Shown: positions 8,476 to 19,090, numbered from the stretch's first letter. The stretch is DNA of 64,000 bases from Nostoc sp. FACHB-152 (GCF_014697475.1 NZ_JACJRV010000032.1:1-64000), one strand, 5' to 3'. Notes: a model not told the origin generated them from the sequence alone. Numbers and translations are program-made.

Positions 8476-11400
8476 TTAATTAACTTTGAACTTACTTGCA
8501 GTGACCAATAGTTCTTGCGCCATACCTAATAAATCTTGGAAAATCGCAGCAATTTCTTGAGATTCAGCAAAGGTTTTATTAGCAATAGCTGCAACATCTT
8601 GCATTGATGTCGTCACAGTTTCAGATTGACTCATTTGTGTTTGAGTGGCTGCGGTAATCTGTTGAATTAATTGGCTAATTTCAGCAGTTGCAGAAACTAT
8701 GGCATTTAAGTTTTGACGGGTTTCGCTCACTAAATTTGTGCCTTCAACAACTTGCTGAATGCCTATTTCCATCGCTCCTACGACTTCTCCAGTTTCGGTT
8801 TGAATTTCCTGAACTAACTTTTCAATTTCAATTGTTGCTGCTGCGGACTGACGAGATAAAGAACGCACTTCATCGGCTACAACTGCAAAGCCTTTGCCAT
8901 ATTCACCTGCACGCGTTGCTTCAATGGCTGCATTCAAAGCTAAAACGTTGGTTTGGGTAGCAAAACTGCTAATCAAATTGACTACTTTGGAGATTTTTTG
9001 TGACGATTCACTTAAACGCTTAATCTTTTTGCTAGTTTGGGCAACAGTTTCTCTAATTGCTTCAATAGCTTTTACAGTCAGGTTCATTGCCGTATCACCA
9101 GACTCGACTGTTTGATTGGCTTTTTGTACTGCTATTTGCACTAACTCAGCATTAGCTACCACTGCTTGGGTAGAATCTACCATTTGTTGAATATCACCCA
9201 AAGCAGAAGTAATGTCTTCAGACTGTTGTTGTGCTAATTGGTTCAGTCCAGCCAAGGAAGCATTGCTATTAGCAGAAGTTTGTACGACTTGCTGGGCAGC
9301 AGCTTGCACTTGAATGACAATTTGCCGCAGTGCTTGCAAAGTATTATTGTAAGCGTCGGCGATTGTGCCTAATTCGTCTTCTGTAATTGGCGCACGTACT
9401 GTCAAATCACCATTTAAAGCGGGACGAAGTGCCATTAACAGTTGTATAGATCTTTGTTGCAGTAATTCCTTAGCGGCTTTTTCCCGTCCTGCTGCTTCTG
9501 CAAGTTTTGCTGACTGTGTTTGTAGCTGTTGCAGATATTCAGTTTGTTGTAAAGCTAGTCCTAATTGATCTCCAATCCGTGCTAACAAACTTACTTGTGA
9601 TTCTTCCCAATCACGAGGATTGGAATTTTGATAAGCTGCCAATAAACCCCATAATTTTTCACCGAAGAAAATAGGAACAATTACATAAGCTTTAACTTCA
9701 AATTGCTCTAAAATCTCGATGTGGCAAGGAGAATGACCTACTTTGTAAATGTCATTGACTACAAAGCTTTCACCTTTAGCATATCGTCCTCCCTGAGTTT
9801 CTTGGAGGTGAGTATCTTCCCAAACTGTTTTGATGTCTAACCCGACAAGTTTCACCCAATTATGACCAACTGACTCAGCAATAAATTCACCACTCCAGTC
9901 AGGATTAAAGCGATATATTGCCATACGATCGCATCGTAATAATTGCCGGACTTCTTGAGTAGTAATTTTGAAGATTTCATCTACTACTAATGATTGTCTA
10001 ATCCGGTTTACTATCTTAGTAAAAGCTTTTTCTTGTTCTGCTATCTGAGATAATTTTTCAGATTTAATTCGTACTTGTTGTAAATAGTCTATTTGCGATT
10101 TAGCTATGCTAAATTGCAAGGCAATCTGATTTAAAAAGTTAACTTCCCAAGGTTTCCATTCACGAGTGCCAGAGTTTTGATATGCTGCTAACAAGCCCCA
10201 TAATTGTTCGCCAAAGAAAATCGGCACAATAATATAAGCTCTAGCTTCAAATTGCTCTAAAATTTCGATGTGGCAGGAAGCTAGACTAACTTTGTAGATA
10301 TCATTAACTACAAAATTTTCACCTTTAGCATATCGGCCTCCTTTAGTTTCTTGTAAGTAAGTATCATCCAAAACTGTTGTGATATTTGGCCCCACCAGTT
10401 TTGTCCAATTGCTACCTACTGCTTCAGCGACAAACTCGCCGCCCCAGTCAGGATTAAAACGATAAACAGCAACGCGATCGCATCTTAATGATTGTCTAAC
10501 TTCTTGGGTAGTTGTTTTAAAGACGCTTTCCACATCTTTAGATTGGCGAATGCGGTTGACTATCTTGGTTAAGGCTTTTTCTTGTTCAGCAATCTGCACT
10601 AATTGTTGAGATTGCACTTGCATTTGTTCAAGGTATTCCGCATGGGCAATAGCTACACCAAATTGCAAACCAATTTGTTCTAAAAAGTTAGCTTCCCATT
10701 CTTGCCAGTTGCGGGAACCTGAATTTTGATAAACTGCTAATAAACCCCACAATTTTTCCCCTGAAAAGACAGGAACGATAATATAAGCCTTGACTTCAAA
10801 CTGCTCTAAAATTTCAATATGGCACTGAAAATGCCCTACTTTATATATGTCATTGACAATATAGCTTTCATGGTGGCGATACCGTCCGCCTTGGGTTTCT
10901 TGTAAATGTGTATCTTCCCAAACAGTTTTAATACCTGGGCCTACTAATTTTACCCAACCATGACCTACTGCTTCAGCAACAAATTCGCCACTCCAATCAG
11001 GATTAAATCGATATACAGCAACGCGATCGCATCGCAATAATTGCCGAATTTCTTGAGTAGTGGTTTGAAAAATATTATCGATATCTGATACGTGAATGAT
11101 TTTTTCAGTAACTTTCGCTACAGATTTTTTAGCTTGTGTTTTAAATTCTAATTCTCTTTGAAATTCAAAGCTCTGCAATTTGTAGGCTAACTCGGTAGCA
11201 ACTTGTGAGAGAAAAGTTATTTCTGCTTCCTGCCATTGTCTGCTGCCAGAACAATTATGAACTGCGATTACTCCCCAGACTTTGCCTTCAAATATAATCG
11301 GCAGACTTAAACTTGCTTGAATTTGATATTTATCAAGTAATTGTTTTTGATAAGGTGTAACTTGAATTTTGTCGATATCTTCAATCGTTACAGATTCTAA

Positions 11401-11796
11401 ATAATCTTGATTGTTATATAAGCCAAAAATAATTCCAGGTAAATTTTCACCTAACATAGGTGTCCAGCCTAATGTTCTTGATTCTGCTAAAACACTGCCA
11501 GAATCTAGAGAATTAAACTGATAAATTAAGGTGCGATCGCAAGTAATTTTTTCTCTAACTTGAGCTACAGTAACTTTGAGTAAGTTATCTATATCTGTAG
11601 CTTGGCGCATTACGATTGTGATAGCTTGTAACTGCTGCCGCCACATTTTAAATTCCTGAGCAACTACATTTAGTGTAGATACTTCAAGATGAGACATATG
11701 TGTGATTGTATCGCTGACAGCCAAAGGCTCTATAGCTTCTGCTGCCGGAAGTTGTTGATCATTTTCTTCTTTACCGTTGTGATATGCAATTGTCAT
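8476..11796 (-). CDS. pixJ: PixJ: methyl-accepting phototaxis receptor with four GAF domains, three of cyanobacteriochrome type
   Basis: A soluble-looking receptor of about 1106 residues with no membrane segment. Order: GAF1 (about 60-215), three closely similar GAF domains, a HAMP-like region ([18 protein letters not shown]), then a methyl-accepting signalling domain with its hairpin tip near 950-980 ([20 protein letters not shown]). GAF2-4 each hold Cys-His at the bilin-attachment position (Cys codons at 10822-10824, 10273-10275 and 9724-9726), spaced exactly 549 bases apart, which reveals tandem duplication. GAF2 and GAF4 carry the [15 protein letters not shown] motif of red/green cyanobacteriochromes such as AnPixJ. 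GAF3 reads [18 protein letters not shown]1 lacks the Cys. The start at 11796 has GAGGTG nine bases upstream; an earlier ATG at 11811 is possible. It would sense light and control PixL through PixI. Colour tuning cannot be read from sequence with certainty. Confidence 0.9.
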   Translation of the reverse strand: MTIAYHNGKEENDQQLPAAEAIEPLAVSDTITHMSHLEVSTLNVVAQEFKMWRQQLQAITIVMRQATDIDNLLKVTVAQVREKITCDRTLIYQFNSLDSGSVLAESRTLGWTPMLGENLPGIIFGLYNNQDYLESVTIEDIDKIQVTPYQKQLLDKYQIQASLSLPIIFEGKVWGVIAVHNCSGSRQWQEAEITFLSQVATELAYKLQSFEFQRELEFKTQAKKSVAKVTEKIIHVSDIDNIFQTTTQEIRQLLRCDRVAVYRFNPDWSGEFVAEAVGHGWVKLVGPGIKTVWEDTHLQETQGGRYRHHESYIVNDIYKVGHFQCHIEILEQFEVKAYIIVPVFSGEKLWGLLAVYQNSGSRNWQEWEANFLEQIGLQFGVAIAHAEYLEQMQVQSQQLVQIAEQEKALTKIVNRIRQSKDVESVFKTTTQEVRQSLRCDRVAVYRFNPDWGGEFVAEAVGSNWTKLVGPNITTVLDDTYLQETKGGRYAKGENFVVNDIYKVSLASCHIEILEQFEARAYIIVPIFFGEQLWGLLAAYQNSGTREWKPWEVNFLNQIALQFSIAKSQIDYLQQVRIKSEKLSQIAEQEKAFTKIVNRIRQSLVVDEIFKITTQEVRQLLRCDRMAIYRFNPDWSGEFIAESVGHNWVKLVGLDIKTVWEDTHLQETQGGRYAKGESFVVNDIYKVGHSPCHIEILEQFEVKAYVIVPIFFGEKLWGLLAAYQNSNPRDWEESQVSLLARIGDQLGLALQQTEYLQQLQTQSAKLAEAAGREKAAKELLQQRSIQLLMALRPALNGDLTVRAPITEDELGTIADAYNNTLQALRQIVIQVQAAAQQVVQTSANSNASLAGLNQLAQQQSEDITSALGDIQQMVDSTQAVVANAELVQIAVQKANQTVESGDTAMNLTVKAIEAIRETVAQTSKKIKRLSESSQKISKVVNLISSFATQTNVLALNAAIEATRAGEYGKGFAVVADEVRSLSRQSAAATIEIEKLVQEIQTETGEVVGAMEIGIQQVVEGTNLVSETRQNLNAIVSATAEISQLIQQITAATQTQMSQSETVTTSMQDVAAIANKTFAESQEIAAIFQDLLGMAQELLVTASKFKVN

Positions 11797-11872
11797 TTTT
11801 AAACACCTCATTTATTATTAAATAATTTGTCAAATACAGTCTTGAGTGGCTGTATTTTTAGAAATTTGAAGT

Positions 11873-12346
11873 TCAATTCTGACTTGCCCACATAGGATAC
11901 TTAACAATTGCTGCTGCATCAAGATTAAATACCATTTCTTCCACAGCATTTATAAAGTAACCTTGGAGAAACTCAGAGATTTTAGGCGAGAATAAATTTG
12001 CAGATGGCAACTTAATTTGATTAGGATCTAGCCATTCAATATCCATCAAATTTCGTACTAAAAATCCTAGATACTTGCCATCGATTTCTAAGATGACAGT
12101 CATCATTTTGGAGATAAGATTGAATCCTTGCAAAAGTGATGGATAGCCTAGTAACTCTTCTAAGTCAACTAGCCAAAGCATTTCGCCGCGCCAATTATAT
12201 ATACCCAAAACACAACTAGGCATTTGAGGTACACTGCATATGTCTGTCAATGAAACTTGCAAAACTTCTGTAACGTGTTGCAAAGATATTACTGCCTTAT
12301 CGTTGCTACCTAAAGTAAAGCTTAAAAATTTTTCTTGTGTTTCCAA
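11873..12346 (-). CDS. pixI: PixI: CheW-like coupling protein
   Basis: CheW-family adaptor (157 residues) that links the receptor PixJ to the kinase PixL. The CheW pattern is visible in VTEVLQVSLTDICSVPQMPS, VLGIYNWRGEMLWLVDLEELLG and YLGFLVRNLMDIEWLDP. A TTG codon at 12344-12346 seems to start it, with AGGA about 12 bases upstream; the next Met lies too far inside the domain. It sits between pixH and pixJ in the same direction with a spacer of about 80-100 bases on each side, consistent with one transcript. Confidence 0.88.
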   Translation of the reverse strand: METQEKFLSFTLGSNDKAVISLQHVTEVLQVSLTDICSVPQMPSCVLGIYNWRGEMLWLVDLEELLGYPSLLQGFNLISKMMTVILEIDGKYLGFLVRNLMDIEWLDPNQIKLPSANLFSPKISEFLQGYFINAVEEMVFNLDAAAIVKYPMWASQN

Positions 12347-12446
12347 AGCTATTTATTCCTTGAAATCTGAATAATATTTTTAGGGAAAAAGAATAATTAA
12401 TTATAAGCATTACTATTAATTATTCTTAGTTTAAATTAAACCAATG

Positions 12447-12809
12447 TTAATTGAGGAATTGCTTCAGTATTATTGCTAATTCTTCTCGATCAACAGGTTT
12501 AGCTAGATAAGCTTCTGCTCCTAGCATATTGCCCCACATTTTATCAACATCACTATTTTTAGTTGAACAAAAAACCACAGGTATTTTGCTAGTTTCAGGA
12601 TTAGATTTTATTTCTCGACAAATTTCAAATCCACTTTTACCAGGCAAGATTACATCTAAAAATATCAAATCTGGCTTAGTTAGATCTAACTTTGTTTGAG
12701 CCTCTTCGCTGCTTGTTGCCTTAATTACAGAATAGCCAGCCTGTTGCAAGTAACGGCTGAGTATTTCCATATCGGTCAAACTATCTTCAACAACTAAAAC
12801 AGTATTCAT
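12447..12809 (-). CDS. pixH: PixH: CheY-like single-domain response regulator
   Basis: A 120-residue stand-alone receiver. It shows the acidic pair near the start (VVEDSL), the phospho-acceptor Asp in LIFLDVILPGKSG, the conserved Ser/Thr region (VVFCSTKNS) and the Lys in YLAKPVDRE. With no output domain it would act by binding partners after phosphorylation by PixL, in cyanobacteria generally affecting the type IV pilus machinery. AGGGAA lies a few bases before the ATG. It follows pixG after 302 bases and precedes pixI by 100. Confidence 0.88.
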   Translation of the reverse strand: MNTVLVVEDSLTDMEILSRYLQQAGYSVIKATSSEEAQTKLDLTKPDLIFLDVILPGKSGFEICREIKSNPETSKIPVVFCSTKNSDVDKMWGNMLGAEAYLAKPVDREELAIILKQFLN

Positions 12810-13111
12810 AGAAATTCCCTGACAACTTCGCCTTCAAATATAAACAACAATTACAAGTTAAGGAAGGAAGAGATAGATATAAGTTTTTGCTTGAGCTAAT
12901 TTTGATTGATTACTTTTATAAATGTTATAGAACTAACACTTAAGTTTATGATGTATTTAGAAGCAAAAATTGGCACTTTCTCAAAAATTTAGAGAAAGTG
13001 ACATAATTTCCATCTGGGACAACTTATTAAATAAAACTACGTCTCTACTGTTAATTTAATTATGAGTTTTAACTAGTAGCTTACCTCCTATCAATCATCA
13101 AAAATTATTAA
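12810..13111. other. Gene-free spacer between pixG and pixH
   Basis: About 300 AT-rich bases without an open frame. It is long for an intra-operon spacer and could hold an internal promoter for pixH onward, but I see no clear promoter or terminator. Confidence 0.4.
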
Positions 13112-14332
13112 CTAATGTTTTAATTTCACTTCTAAGCTAGGTATTCTGCTAACTTTTGATTGTGTAGCTGTTGATAGTGTCTGCACAGGTAAATATTTAC
13201 GTATTACACTCATTACCCTATCGGCTACTACAGGTTTAGCTATAAAATCAGTAGAACCAACAACTTTAGCGCGTACTCTATCTAATAAACCATCGTTGCC
13301 CGTTAAGATAATCACGGGTGTATTAGCAAAAGCAGATACTCGTCGCAACTGAGTACAAATTTCGTAGCCACTAGCGACTGGCATAATTAAATCTAAAAAA
13401 ATTAAATCTGGTTTATTTTGAATTAGGGTCGGGAGTGCTTGAATTGGGTCTTGAATTTTCATAAATCTTAACCCGTTAGAAGTCACAATATCTTCTAGCA
13501 TTTTACAGACCTGGGGACTATCATCCACGCAGGCTACTAATGGAATATGGGATTTTTTTGGTTGCGTGGAAATAGGGTTATTGTTTTCCGAAAATAGCAC
13601 AGGTAAGTCAGGTACTTCTATTAATTCAATGATACCTTTGAGAATGTAGGGAAGTAACGAACGACTCACAGGCAAAACATTCTGCTTCATGTTCGCTGCT
13701 AAATCTCGCAGTGTCTGTTTACCATCAATCAAACTAACAAAGTTTTTGTAAACAGATGGACTTACTTGTTGTTGGAGTTGTTCTGGTCTGCGTAGCACTG
13801 GTGCTAAGTCAGGAGAAAAGTTTGCCAAACCAGCTTCTGACCACATTTTCCAAGAGTCTTGCATCTGTTTGACAGATAAATCTGCGCTTGTAAAACTCAT
13901 GGGAGTGTCTAAAATAATTTCTTGATTGCGATCGCAACTGATAGAAACAAAATCTGTGTGCTGGGCTAGGTCAAACAACAATTCAGCGATCGTGCTTTCT
14001 ACAATAGCTTGAATTTGTTCTCTTTGAATTTTTTGTCTTTTGTATAAAATTTGTAAAATGTAATAATCCCAGCAATTACTTGATAGATCTTGCTGGCGAA
14101 ACTGCATTTTCTCTACATCAATTTGCGGACAATACTGTGCCATATGTCTGCGCCAGCGCCGAAAAGGATGAGTGCCTCCTGTCGCCCAAACTATGCGCCC
14201 TAGACGATAATAAAAACACCACTTTTGTCCTTTAGGGTTTTTGATATTCAGCTGGCCATTGTATTGCAGCTGAGTGCAAGTTCTAAATTCATCAATTGCG
14301 TTATTTGATACCATTAATTCCGGGTGAGTCAT
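13112..14332 (-). CDS. pixG: PixG: PatA-type response regulator (PATAN domain plus receiver)
   Basis: First gene of the pix operon, 406 residues. The N-terminal 250 residues match the PATAN/DUF4388-type region of cyanobacterial PatA-like regulators: a GQLNIKNPKGQKWCFYYRLG segment, the basic GGTHPFRRWRRH stretch, and a helical part ending LPYILKGIIELIE. The C-terminal receiver starts at VACVDDSP near 270, has its phospho-acceptor in IFLDLIMP near 317, and ends FIAKPV. In relatives the PatA-type member of each chemotaxis cluster interacts with pilus components and controls direction of movement. There is no DNA-binding domain, so it is probably not a transcription factor. The only upstream neighbour is the terminated propeller gene, so the operon promoter should lie in the 530 bases before it. 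Confidence 0.85.
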   Translation of the reverse strand: MTHPELMVSNNAIDEFRTCTQLQYNGQLNIKNPKGQKWCFYYRLGRIVWATGGTHPFRRWRRHMAQYCPQIDVEKMQFRQQDLSSNCWDYYILQILYKRQKIQREQIQAIVESTIAELLFDLAQHTDFVSISCDRNQEIILDTPMSFTSADLSVKQMQDSWKMWSEAGLANFSPDLAPVLRRPEQLQQQVSPSVYKNFVSLIDGKQTLRDLAANMKQNVLPVSRSLLPYILKGIIELIEVPDLPVLFSENNNPISTQPKKSHIPLVACVDDSPQVCKMLEDIVTSNGLRFMKIQDPIQALPTLIQNKPDLIFLDLIMPVASGYEICTQLRRVSAFANTPVIILTGNDGLLDRVRAKVVGSTDFIAKPVVADRVMSVIRKYLPVQTLSTATQSKVSRIPSLEVKLKH

Positions 14333-14867
14333 ACTAGTTTTCTATGATGCACAAGTCAGCCATCTCCAAATTTTTTTCTCTACATACATAGTGCTTGGCA
14401 ATAATTTATAAGTTTGCAATTAAATCTTGCAAACTAATTTTTATTTGCCCTATTTTCTATTGATTGATATATAGCTTTCCTCAACCAATATTGGTCAGAC
14501 TTATCAAAGCAGTAAGAACAAAAGTAGAATCAGTTGAAAAGCTGTATTAGGCAAACTTTTCTCTACTTTCTATCTAACAAAAACTATTTGTTAGTAAAAA
14601 TGTAATTGCTATATTTCAACACTTAAATCTTATTGATCTTATCTTAATTAACTTTACCCTTAGGAATAACCGTGGAAATCCTGATTTTAAAATAAAAAGT
14701 AATTTATCCATTTTCAAACTATTAATTTTTAAATTAGGCTCTGCAACTGGATATTCGTTACTTATCTTAATAAATCTAATTAATAATTATTTTTTGAAAT
14801 TGTTTAGGTGAGGTTATATCCTCATTCTACCATCTGCGCGGTTTCGTCCCAAGGAAACAATATCAGA
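14333..14867. other. Upstream region of the pix operon
   Basis: An AT-rich stretch of 535 bases with no convincing gene. It should contain the pix promoter and any light or developmental control sites; I could not single out a -10/-35 pair. Confidence 0.4.
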
Positions 14868-14920
14868 AACTGTCTCTCCTTTGTATAGAAGCTATTAGTA
14901 TTTATTCGGGAGAGACAGTT
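14868..14920 (-). terminator. Long-loop hairpin after the propeller gene
   Basis: Perfect 12-base inverted arms (14868-14879 and 14909-14920) enclose a 29-base loop five bases past the stop codon of the upstream gene. There is no T-tract, so it may end transcription or stabilise the 3' end. Confidence 0.5.
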
Positions 14921-14925
14921 AATAT

Positions 14926-17553
14926 TTAATCTTGAAATACCATGATATTACCAGAGTAGCAGGCAACCCAAACTTCTCTAGTTTGTGGATCGTAAGTAAT
15001 ACCAATGGGGTTAGCACCAACATTAATCTTCTGTACTACTTTCAAATCACTAGTACGAATTTTACTAACTGTATTATCGCTGTAGTTAACAACATACAGT
15101 AGCTCCCCATCATCCGATAGCACCATGCTACGTGGAGCGTTGCCTGAAGAAACTTTACCGATTAATTTTCCTTGAGGCAAATTAATCTTGGCTATTTTTC
15201 CTTCACCGTTTAAAGAAGCATAGAGATACTGGCCTGTGGGATCTATGTTTAAATGACGTGGTGAATGACCAATATTTTTCAGCCATTTAACCGAAAAATC
15301 TTTTAAATCAACTTTAGCAATATCATAAGAACCCATGACGGCGATATAAGCCTTATTTGACGCTGCATCTATTGCTATACCACGAGGATAAGGCCCAAGT
15401 TTAATTCTTTTGATTTCCCGATTTTTGGCCGGATCTACAACACTCAAATCCCAGGAACACCAATTACTCACTAGTACTAAACGTTCATCATTAGTTGCGG
15501 CTACAAATTTAGGTACAGACCCAACTTGAATAACGTGGTCAATTTCCAGAGTTTCTGTATTTATCCGATATAAAAAACTCTTGTCAGTTTTTTGCAATGG
15601 ATTACATTTGTCGCTACCAGGATTGTTAAATCCTGGTCCATACATTTGGTAGTTAGAAATCCAAGCGTACTTGCCATCTTGAGAAAAACTAGCTTCAACC
15701 GGTGCGCCTTGATAGTTACCCTTGAATTTAGAGTAACCATATTTTGATAAATCTACTTTGTCAGGAATGACTTTGACTAATTTATGCTGTCGATTGTACA
15801 CCGTGATTGTGTGGTTATACATCATATTTTGGGCAAAAAATAAGCCATTGCCAGAATGCACAACAGATTTAGGAGAAATCTGTCCAGAAATAACTTTTTT
15901 GAGCGTCATCTTATGAGGATGACTAGGAGAATTTTTTGTTGTAGTTTCAGAAGGTGAAGATATTAGCTTTGTTGAATTAGTTTCTGATGCAGGCGGTGTT
16001 GCTTCTTGGGTTAAGTTATCTAATTGTTGAGGCTGGTTGCTAACTAGCGAATCTTGGCGATCGCCTACATCAGGCGCAGATGCTACTTTTGTAGAATGCA
16101 CCTTTGGTGTAGGTACTAGTTTTTCTAAATTTGGATTTTTGAGTTGTTTAGATTTATCTATCACTCCAGGATGAGGAGTCACCGATTTACTAGATTGGCC
16201 TTTGAGTGCTGTTAATGTTTTCGGCCCAACAATTCCATCAGCAATTAGTCCGTTAGCTTTTTGAAATTTAACCACAGCTATTTCTGTTGCTACATCAAAC
16301 GTCCCGGTAATAGATTTCTCAAAATATCCAGCCGCTTGCAATTGTTCTTGGACAGACTTCACATGAGTGCTGATGTCACCTCTGCGTAAAAGTGAAGTCT
16401 GGGGCGATCGCATTTTTTGGGGAGTAACTACAGCTGGTGGAATGTTAGGCTGAGAGGATGAAACCGCTTTTTTTGCTGCACCAGACTCTAACGCAGCTAA
16501 AGTTCCTTTGTCCACCATTCCATGACCAATAAGCCCGTGAGCTTTTTGAAATTTGATCACCGCTATTTCTGTCGCCGCGTTAAAATCTCCTGTGATGGGT
16601 TGGTCAAAATATCCAGCTGCTTGCAGTTGTTCTTGGACAGACTGCACCTGTGTACTGATATCACCTCTGCGTAAAAGTGAAGTCTGAGGCGATCGTCTTT
16701 TTTGGGGAGTAACTACAGCCGGTGGGGTGCTGGGCTGAGAGGGTGAAACCGCTTTTTTTGCTGCACCAGACTCCAATGCAGCTAAAGTCCGAGTATCCAC
16801 CATTCCATTACCAACAAGTCCGTGAGCTTTTTGAAATTTGATTACCGCCGCTTCTGTCGCCGCGTTAAAATCTCCTGTGATTGGTTGGTCAAAATATCCA
16901 GATGCTTGCAGTTTGCGCTGGAGGGACATCACTTCATAGCTAAGATCACCTCTTTGCAAGATGACTTGAGAACTAGCTGATGGTAGCTTTTTTGAAATAT
17001 TAACAGTAGGCTGAGTTTTCCCTGGGGATGGATTAACTGTTCGTGAACTAGTGACAGCCGGCTTAGTGGTTACTGATGATGGGTTAACTGTTCCTAAAGT
17101 AGATTCTAATGCTGCTAATGTCTTAGAACCAACCACTCCATCAGCCTTGATACCATGAGCTTTTTGAAATCTCTTTACAGCCGCTTCGGTGATGGGGCCA
17201 TAATATCCAGTGACAGCTTGTTGAAAGTATCCGGCTGCTTGCAATTTTTGTTGCACAGACGCTACTTGTGGACTTTTTTCACCTTTTTTTAAAGCCTGAG
17301 CCGTGTTAGCCCAACCTAAAGAACTGACTCCCAATGCCAAGGAGATCAATAGCATCAAAGCTCCTCGCTGTTCTTGTTCCCAGTCTATTTCTGGAAAACA
17401 TAAATCAAAATCCGGAATATTTTCCTGTCCGGAATTAATAGCCGCTTCATAAGTTTCTGCTAAATGCAGGTAAGCAAGTGTGTCCATAGCAAGTAAATCG
17501 CCAAGATTAAGTAAAAGACTTGTAAACTTCGCACGTGTTAGAGGAGCATACAA
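14926..17553 (-). CDS. Four peptidoglycan-binding domains fused to a YVTN-type beta-propeller
   Basis: An exported or membrane-anchored protein of 875 residues. An N-terminal cytoplasmic-looking segment ends in a hydrophobic stretch (GALMLLISLALGVSSLGWA, about 65-85), a signal anchor. Four PG_binding_1 domains follow, at about 94-155, 207-265, 301-360 and 399-455 (each with GYF...TG.F/Y....AV.KFQKAHG...DG.V...TL.ALES). The linkers are Ser/Pro-rich. A C-terminal propeller of about 330 residues carries YVTN/YncE-like blades (VSNWCSWDLSVVDP, YVVNYSDNTVSKI, VACYSGNIMVFQD). The second, third and fourth binding domains are near-identical at DNA level with a 285-base period (95 codons). A start at the Met 22 codons in (17487), giving MDTLAYLHLAETYE, is more like cyanobacterial relatives; the longer frame is listed. 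It probably tethers a propeller to the cell wall; its ligand is unknown. Confidence 0.8.
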   Translation of the reverse strand: MYAPLTRAKFTSLLLNLGDLLAMDTLAYLHLAETYEAAINSGQENIPDFDLCFPEIDWEQEQRGALMLLISLALGVSSLGWANTAQALKKGEKSPQVASVQQKLQAAGYFQQAVTGYYGPITEAAVKRFQKAHGIKADGVVGSKTLAALESTLGTVNPSSVTTKPAVTSSRTVNPSPGKTQPTVNISKKLPSASSQVILQRGDLSYEVMSLQRKLQASGYFDQPITGDFNAATEAAVIKFQKAHGLVGNGMVDTRTLAALESGAAKKAVSPSQPSTPPAVVTPQKRRSPQTSLLRRGDISTQVQSVQEQLQAAGYFDQPITGDFNAATEIAVIKFQKAHGLIGHGMVDKGTLAALESGAAKKAVSSSQPNIPPAVVTPQKMRSPQTSLLRRGDISTHVKSVQEQLQAAGYFEKSITGTFDVATEIAVVKFQKANGLIADGIVGPKTLTALKGQSSKSVTPHPGVIDKSKQLKNPNLEKLVPTPKVHSTKVASAPDVGDRQDSLVSNQPQQLDNLTQEATPPASETNSTKLISSPSETTTKNSPSHPHKMTLKKVISGQISPKSVVHSGNGLFFAQNMMYNHTITVYNRQHKLVKVIPDKVDLSKYGYSKFKGNYQGAPVEASFSQDGKYAWISNYQMYGPGFNNPGSDKCNPLQKTDKSFLYRINTETLEIDHVIQVGSVPKFVAATNDERLVLVSNWCSWDLSVVDPAKNREIKRIKLGPYPRGIAIDAASNKAYIAVMGSYDIAKVDLKDFSVKWLKNIGHSPRHLNIDPTGQYLYASLNGEGKIAKINLPQGKLIGKVSSGNAPRSMVLSDDGELLYVVNYSDNTVSKIRTSDLKVVQKINVGANPIGITYDPQTREVWVACYSGNIMVFQD

Positions 17554-18307
17554 TTTACTAACAGGTGTATATCCTGTAGTACTTTGTCTAAGTCTGATGA
17601 CAGCTAATTACGCAATTTTTGAGTTGCAAATATAACTACGTGTGTTTAGCCTTTGGCTGCTAAACCTTGGCTAATAAGGAGCAAAACTATGGTGATATTA
17701 AGAATTTAACATCTTGTACTGAGAAACGCTATCAGAGTTATGATAATTTTTTACACATTAGAGTGCTTGTAAGTTAAGAGTTATTAATTATGCTAATAAA
17801 ATTAAGCTAAAGTTATAAGTGTAAAGTTTTTAACTAAATGAAAATAACAGTATTCTTGTTACTAGATAATATCAATAATCAGCAAAAAATTTTCTACAGT
17901 AGGTAACTGGCTACAGGCTTGAAAGCATATCAGTATAAGGCTTTTTGCAAAAAATTCGTTTTTCATTCACCAGCAATCTACTATAAATAGGCTGAATGGC
18001 GTAATTATAAATTAAGTCGCAAAGCAGAAGTCAGTTGCTCATTCTGGCTTTAATATTAGCTTCATCAGAATCAGATTATTGTTGTTTTGGGATTTTTTAT
18101 CGACTTGAAACAATTAACTTAATATGAAGCTACTATTAATGTAGAAGAGATATTCTAGAAGTTTAATTAAAGGTATTGGATAAACTTTCTAACCTGAATA
18201 GCGATTTGCCCTTGATTCTGAAAGCGATCGCCTTTATCCAAAGTTAAGACTAATACAATGACAATTTTTCATCTTCAATGTCAGCTATGCATCACTGTTA
18301 GCAGGAG
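17554..18307. other. Gene-free divergent intergenic region
   Basis: 754 AT-rich bases between two divergent genes. There is one GCGATCGC site near 18223 but no supported open frame or stable hairpin. It must hold the promoters of both neighbours. Confidence 0.4.
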
Positions 18308-18316
18308 ATGAGCATC

Positions 18317-18988
18317 ATGACCAGTAAATTTCGCAATCGCGCTGAAGCTGGCAAATTATTAGCGCAACAACTAACAATCTATGCTAAGTGTAAAGAGGTG
18401 TTAGTGTTAGGTTTGCCTAGGGGTGGTGTACCCGTAGCATTTGAAATAGCAAATAGCCTGAATGCACCGTTAGATATATGCTTAGTGAGAAAACTTGGTG
18501 TTCCCAATCATGAAGAACTGGCGATGGGTGCGATCGCTACAGGTGGCGTGCGGGTTTTAAATTACGATGTGATTAATAGTTTGGGTATTGATCACAAAAT
18601 AATTGACGAAGTAACAGCTAAGGAAATGCGGGAATTGCAGCGACGCGATCGCGCTTACCGAGGCGATCGACCTCTACCAGAAGTCAAAAATCGTACTGTA
18701 ATCTTAGTAGATGATGGGATTGCGACAGGCTCAACTATGCTGGCAGCAATTGCTATATTGCAACCACAGCGACCCCAACGTATTGTTGTAGCTGTTCCTG
18801 TTGCACCCCCTTCAACCTGTGAGCAATTGCAAGCTGAAGTAGACGAAATAGTTTGTTTAGTTATGCCAGAGTCATTGTATGCGATCGGTATTTGGTATGA
18901 AGACTTTTCGCAAACAACCGATGCAGAAGTGCGTGAGCTATTAGCAAGACAGTCGAACTTTATCCCAATTCATAATTCATATGTTTAA
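18317..18988 (+). CDS. Phosphoribosyltransferase family protein
   Basis: Type I phosphoribosyltransferase fold, about 223 residues. The PRPP-binding loop [14 protein letters not shown] is complete, and the [14 protein letters not shown] segment near the N-terminus matches this subgroup of stand-alone PRTase-like proteins, often annotated as predicted phosphoribosyltransferases. The substrate base is not deducible; the family also includes proteins of regulatory or unknown role. AGGAG lies nine bases before the ATG at 18317, which I prefer to the ATG at 18308 that overlaps that site. The gene stands alone, followed by a hairpin terminator. Confidence 0.8.
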   Translation: MTSKFRNRAEAGKLLAQQLTIYAKCKEVLVLGLPRGGVPVAFEIANSLNAPLDICLVRKLGVPNHEELAMGAIATGGVRVLNYDVINSLGIDHKIIDEVTAKEMRELQRRDRAYRGDRPLPEVKNRTVILVDDGIATGSTMLAAIAILQPQRPQRIVVAVPVAPPSTCEQLQAEVDEIVCLVMPESLYAIGIWYEDFSQTTDAEVRELLARQSNFIPIHNSYV

Positions 18989-19060
18989 TTTTTGAGAATT
19001 GTTACAAGTAAAATATGTGAACAAAAATGTGAATTTTTTGGCTGTTGATCACAAAAATAT

Positions 19061-19090
19061 AAGGGTGTGTTAACTGGGTTACACACCCTT
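19061..19090 (+). terminator. Terminator after the phosphoribosyltransferase gene
   Basis: Perfect 10-base arms (19061-19070 and 19081-19090) with a 10-base loop lie 73 bases past the stop. The right arm is followed by an A/T-rich stretch rather than a clean T-tract. Confidence 0.6.

Noticed and set aside
4879-14332. Reading the chemotaxis operon as the pil/hmp motility cluster
   Set aside because: Those receptors are generally membrane proteins without bilin GAF domains; this receptor has AnPixJ-type GAF domains and no membrane segment.
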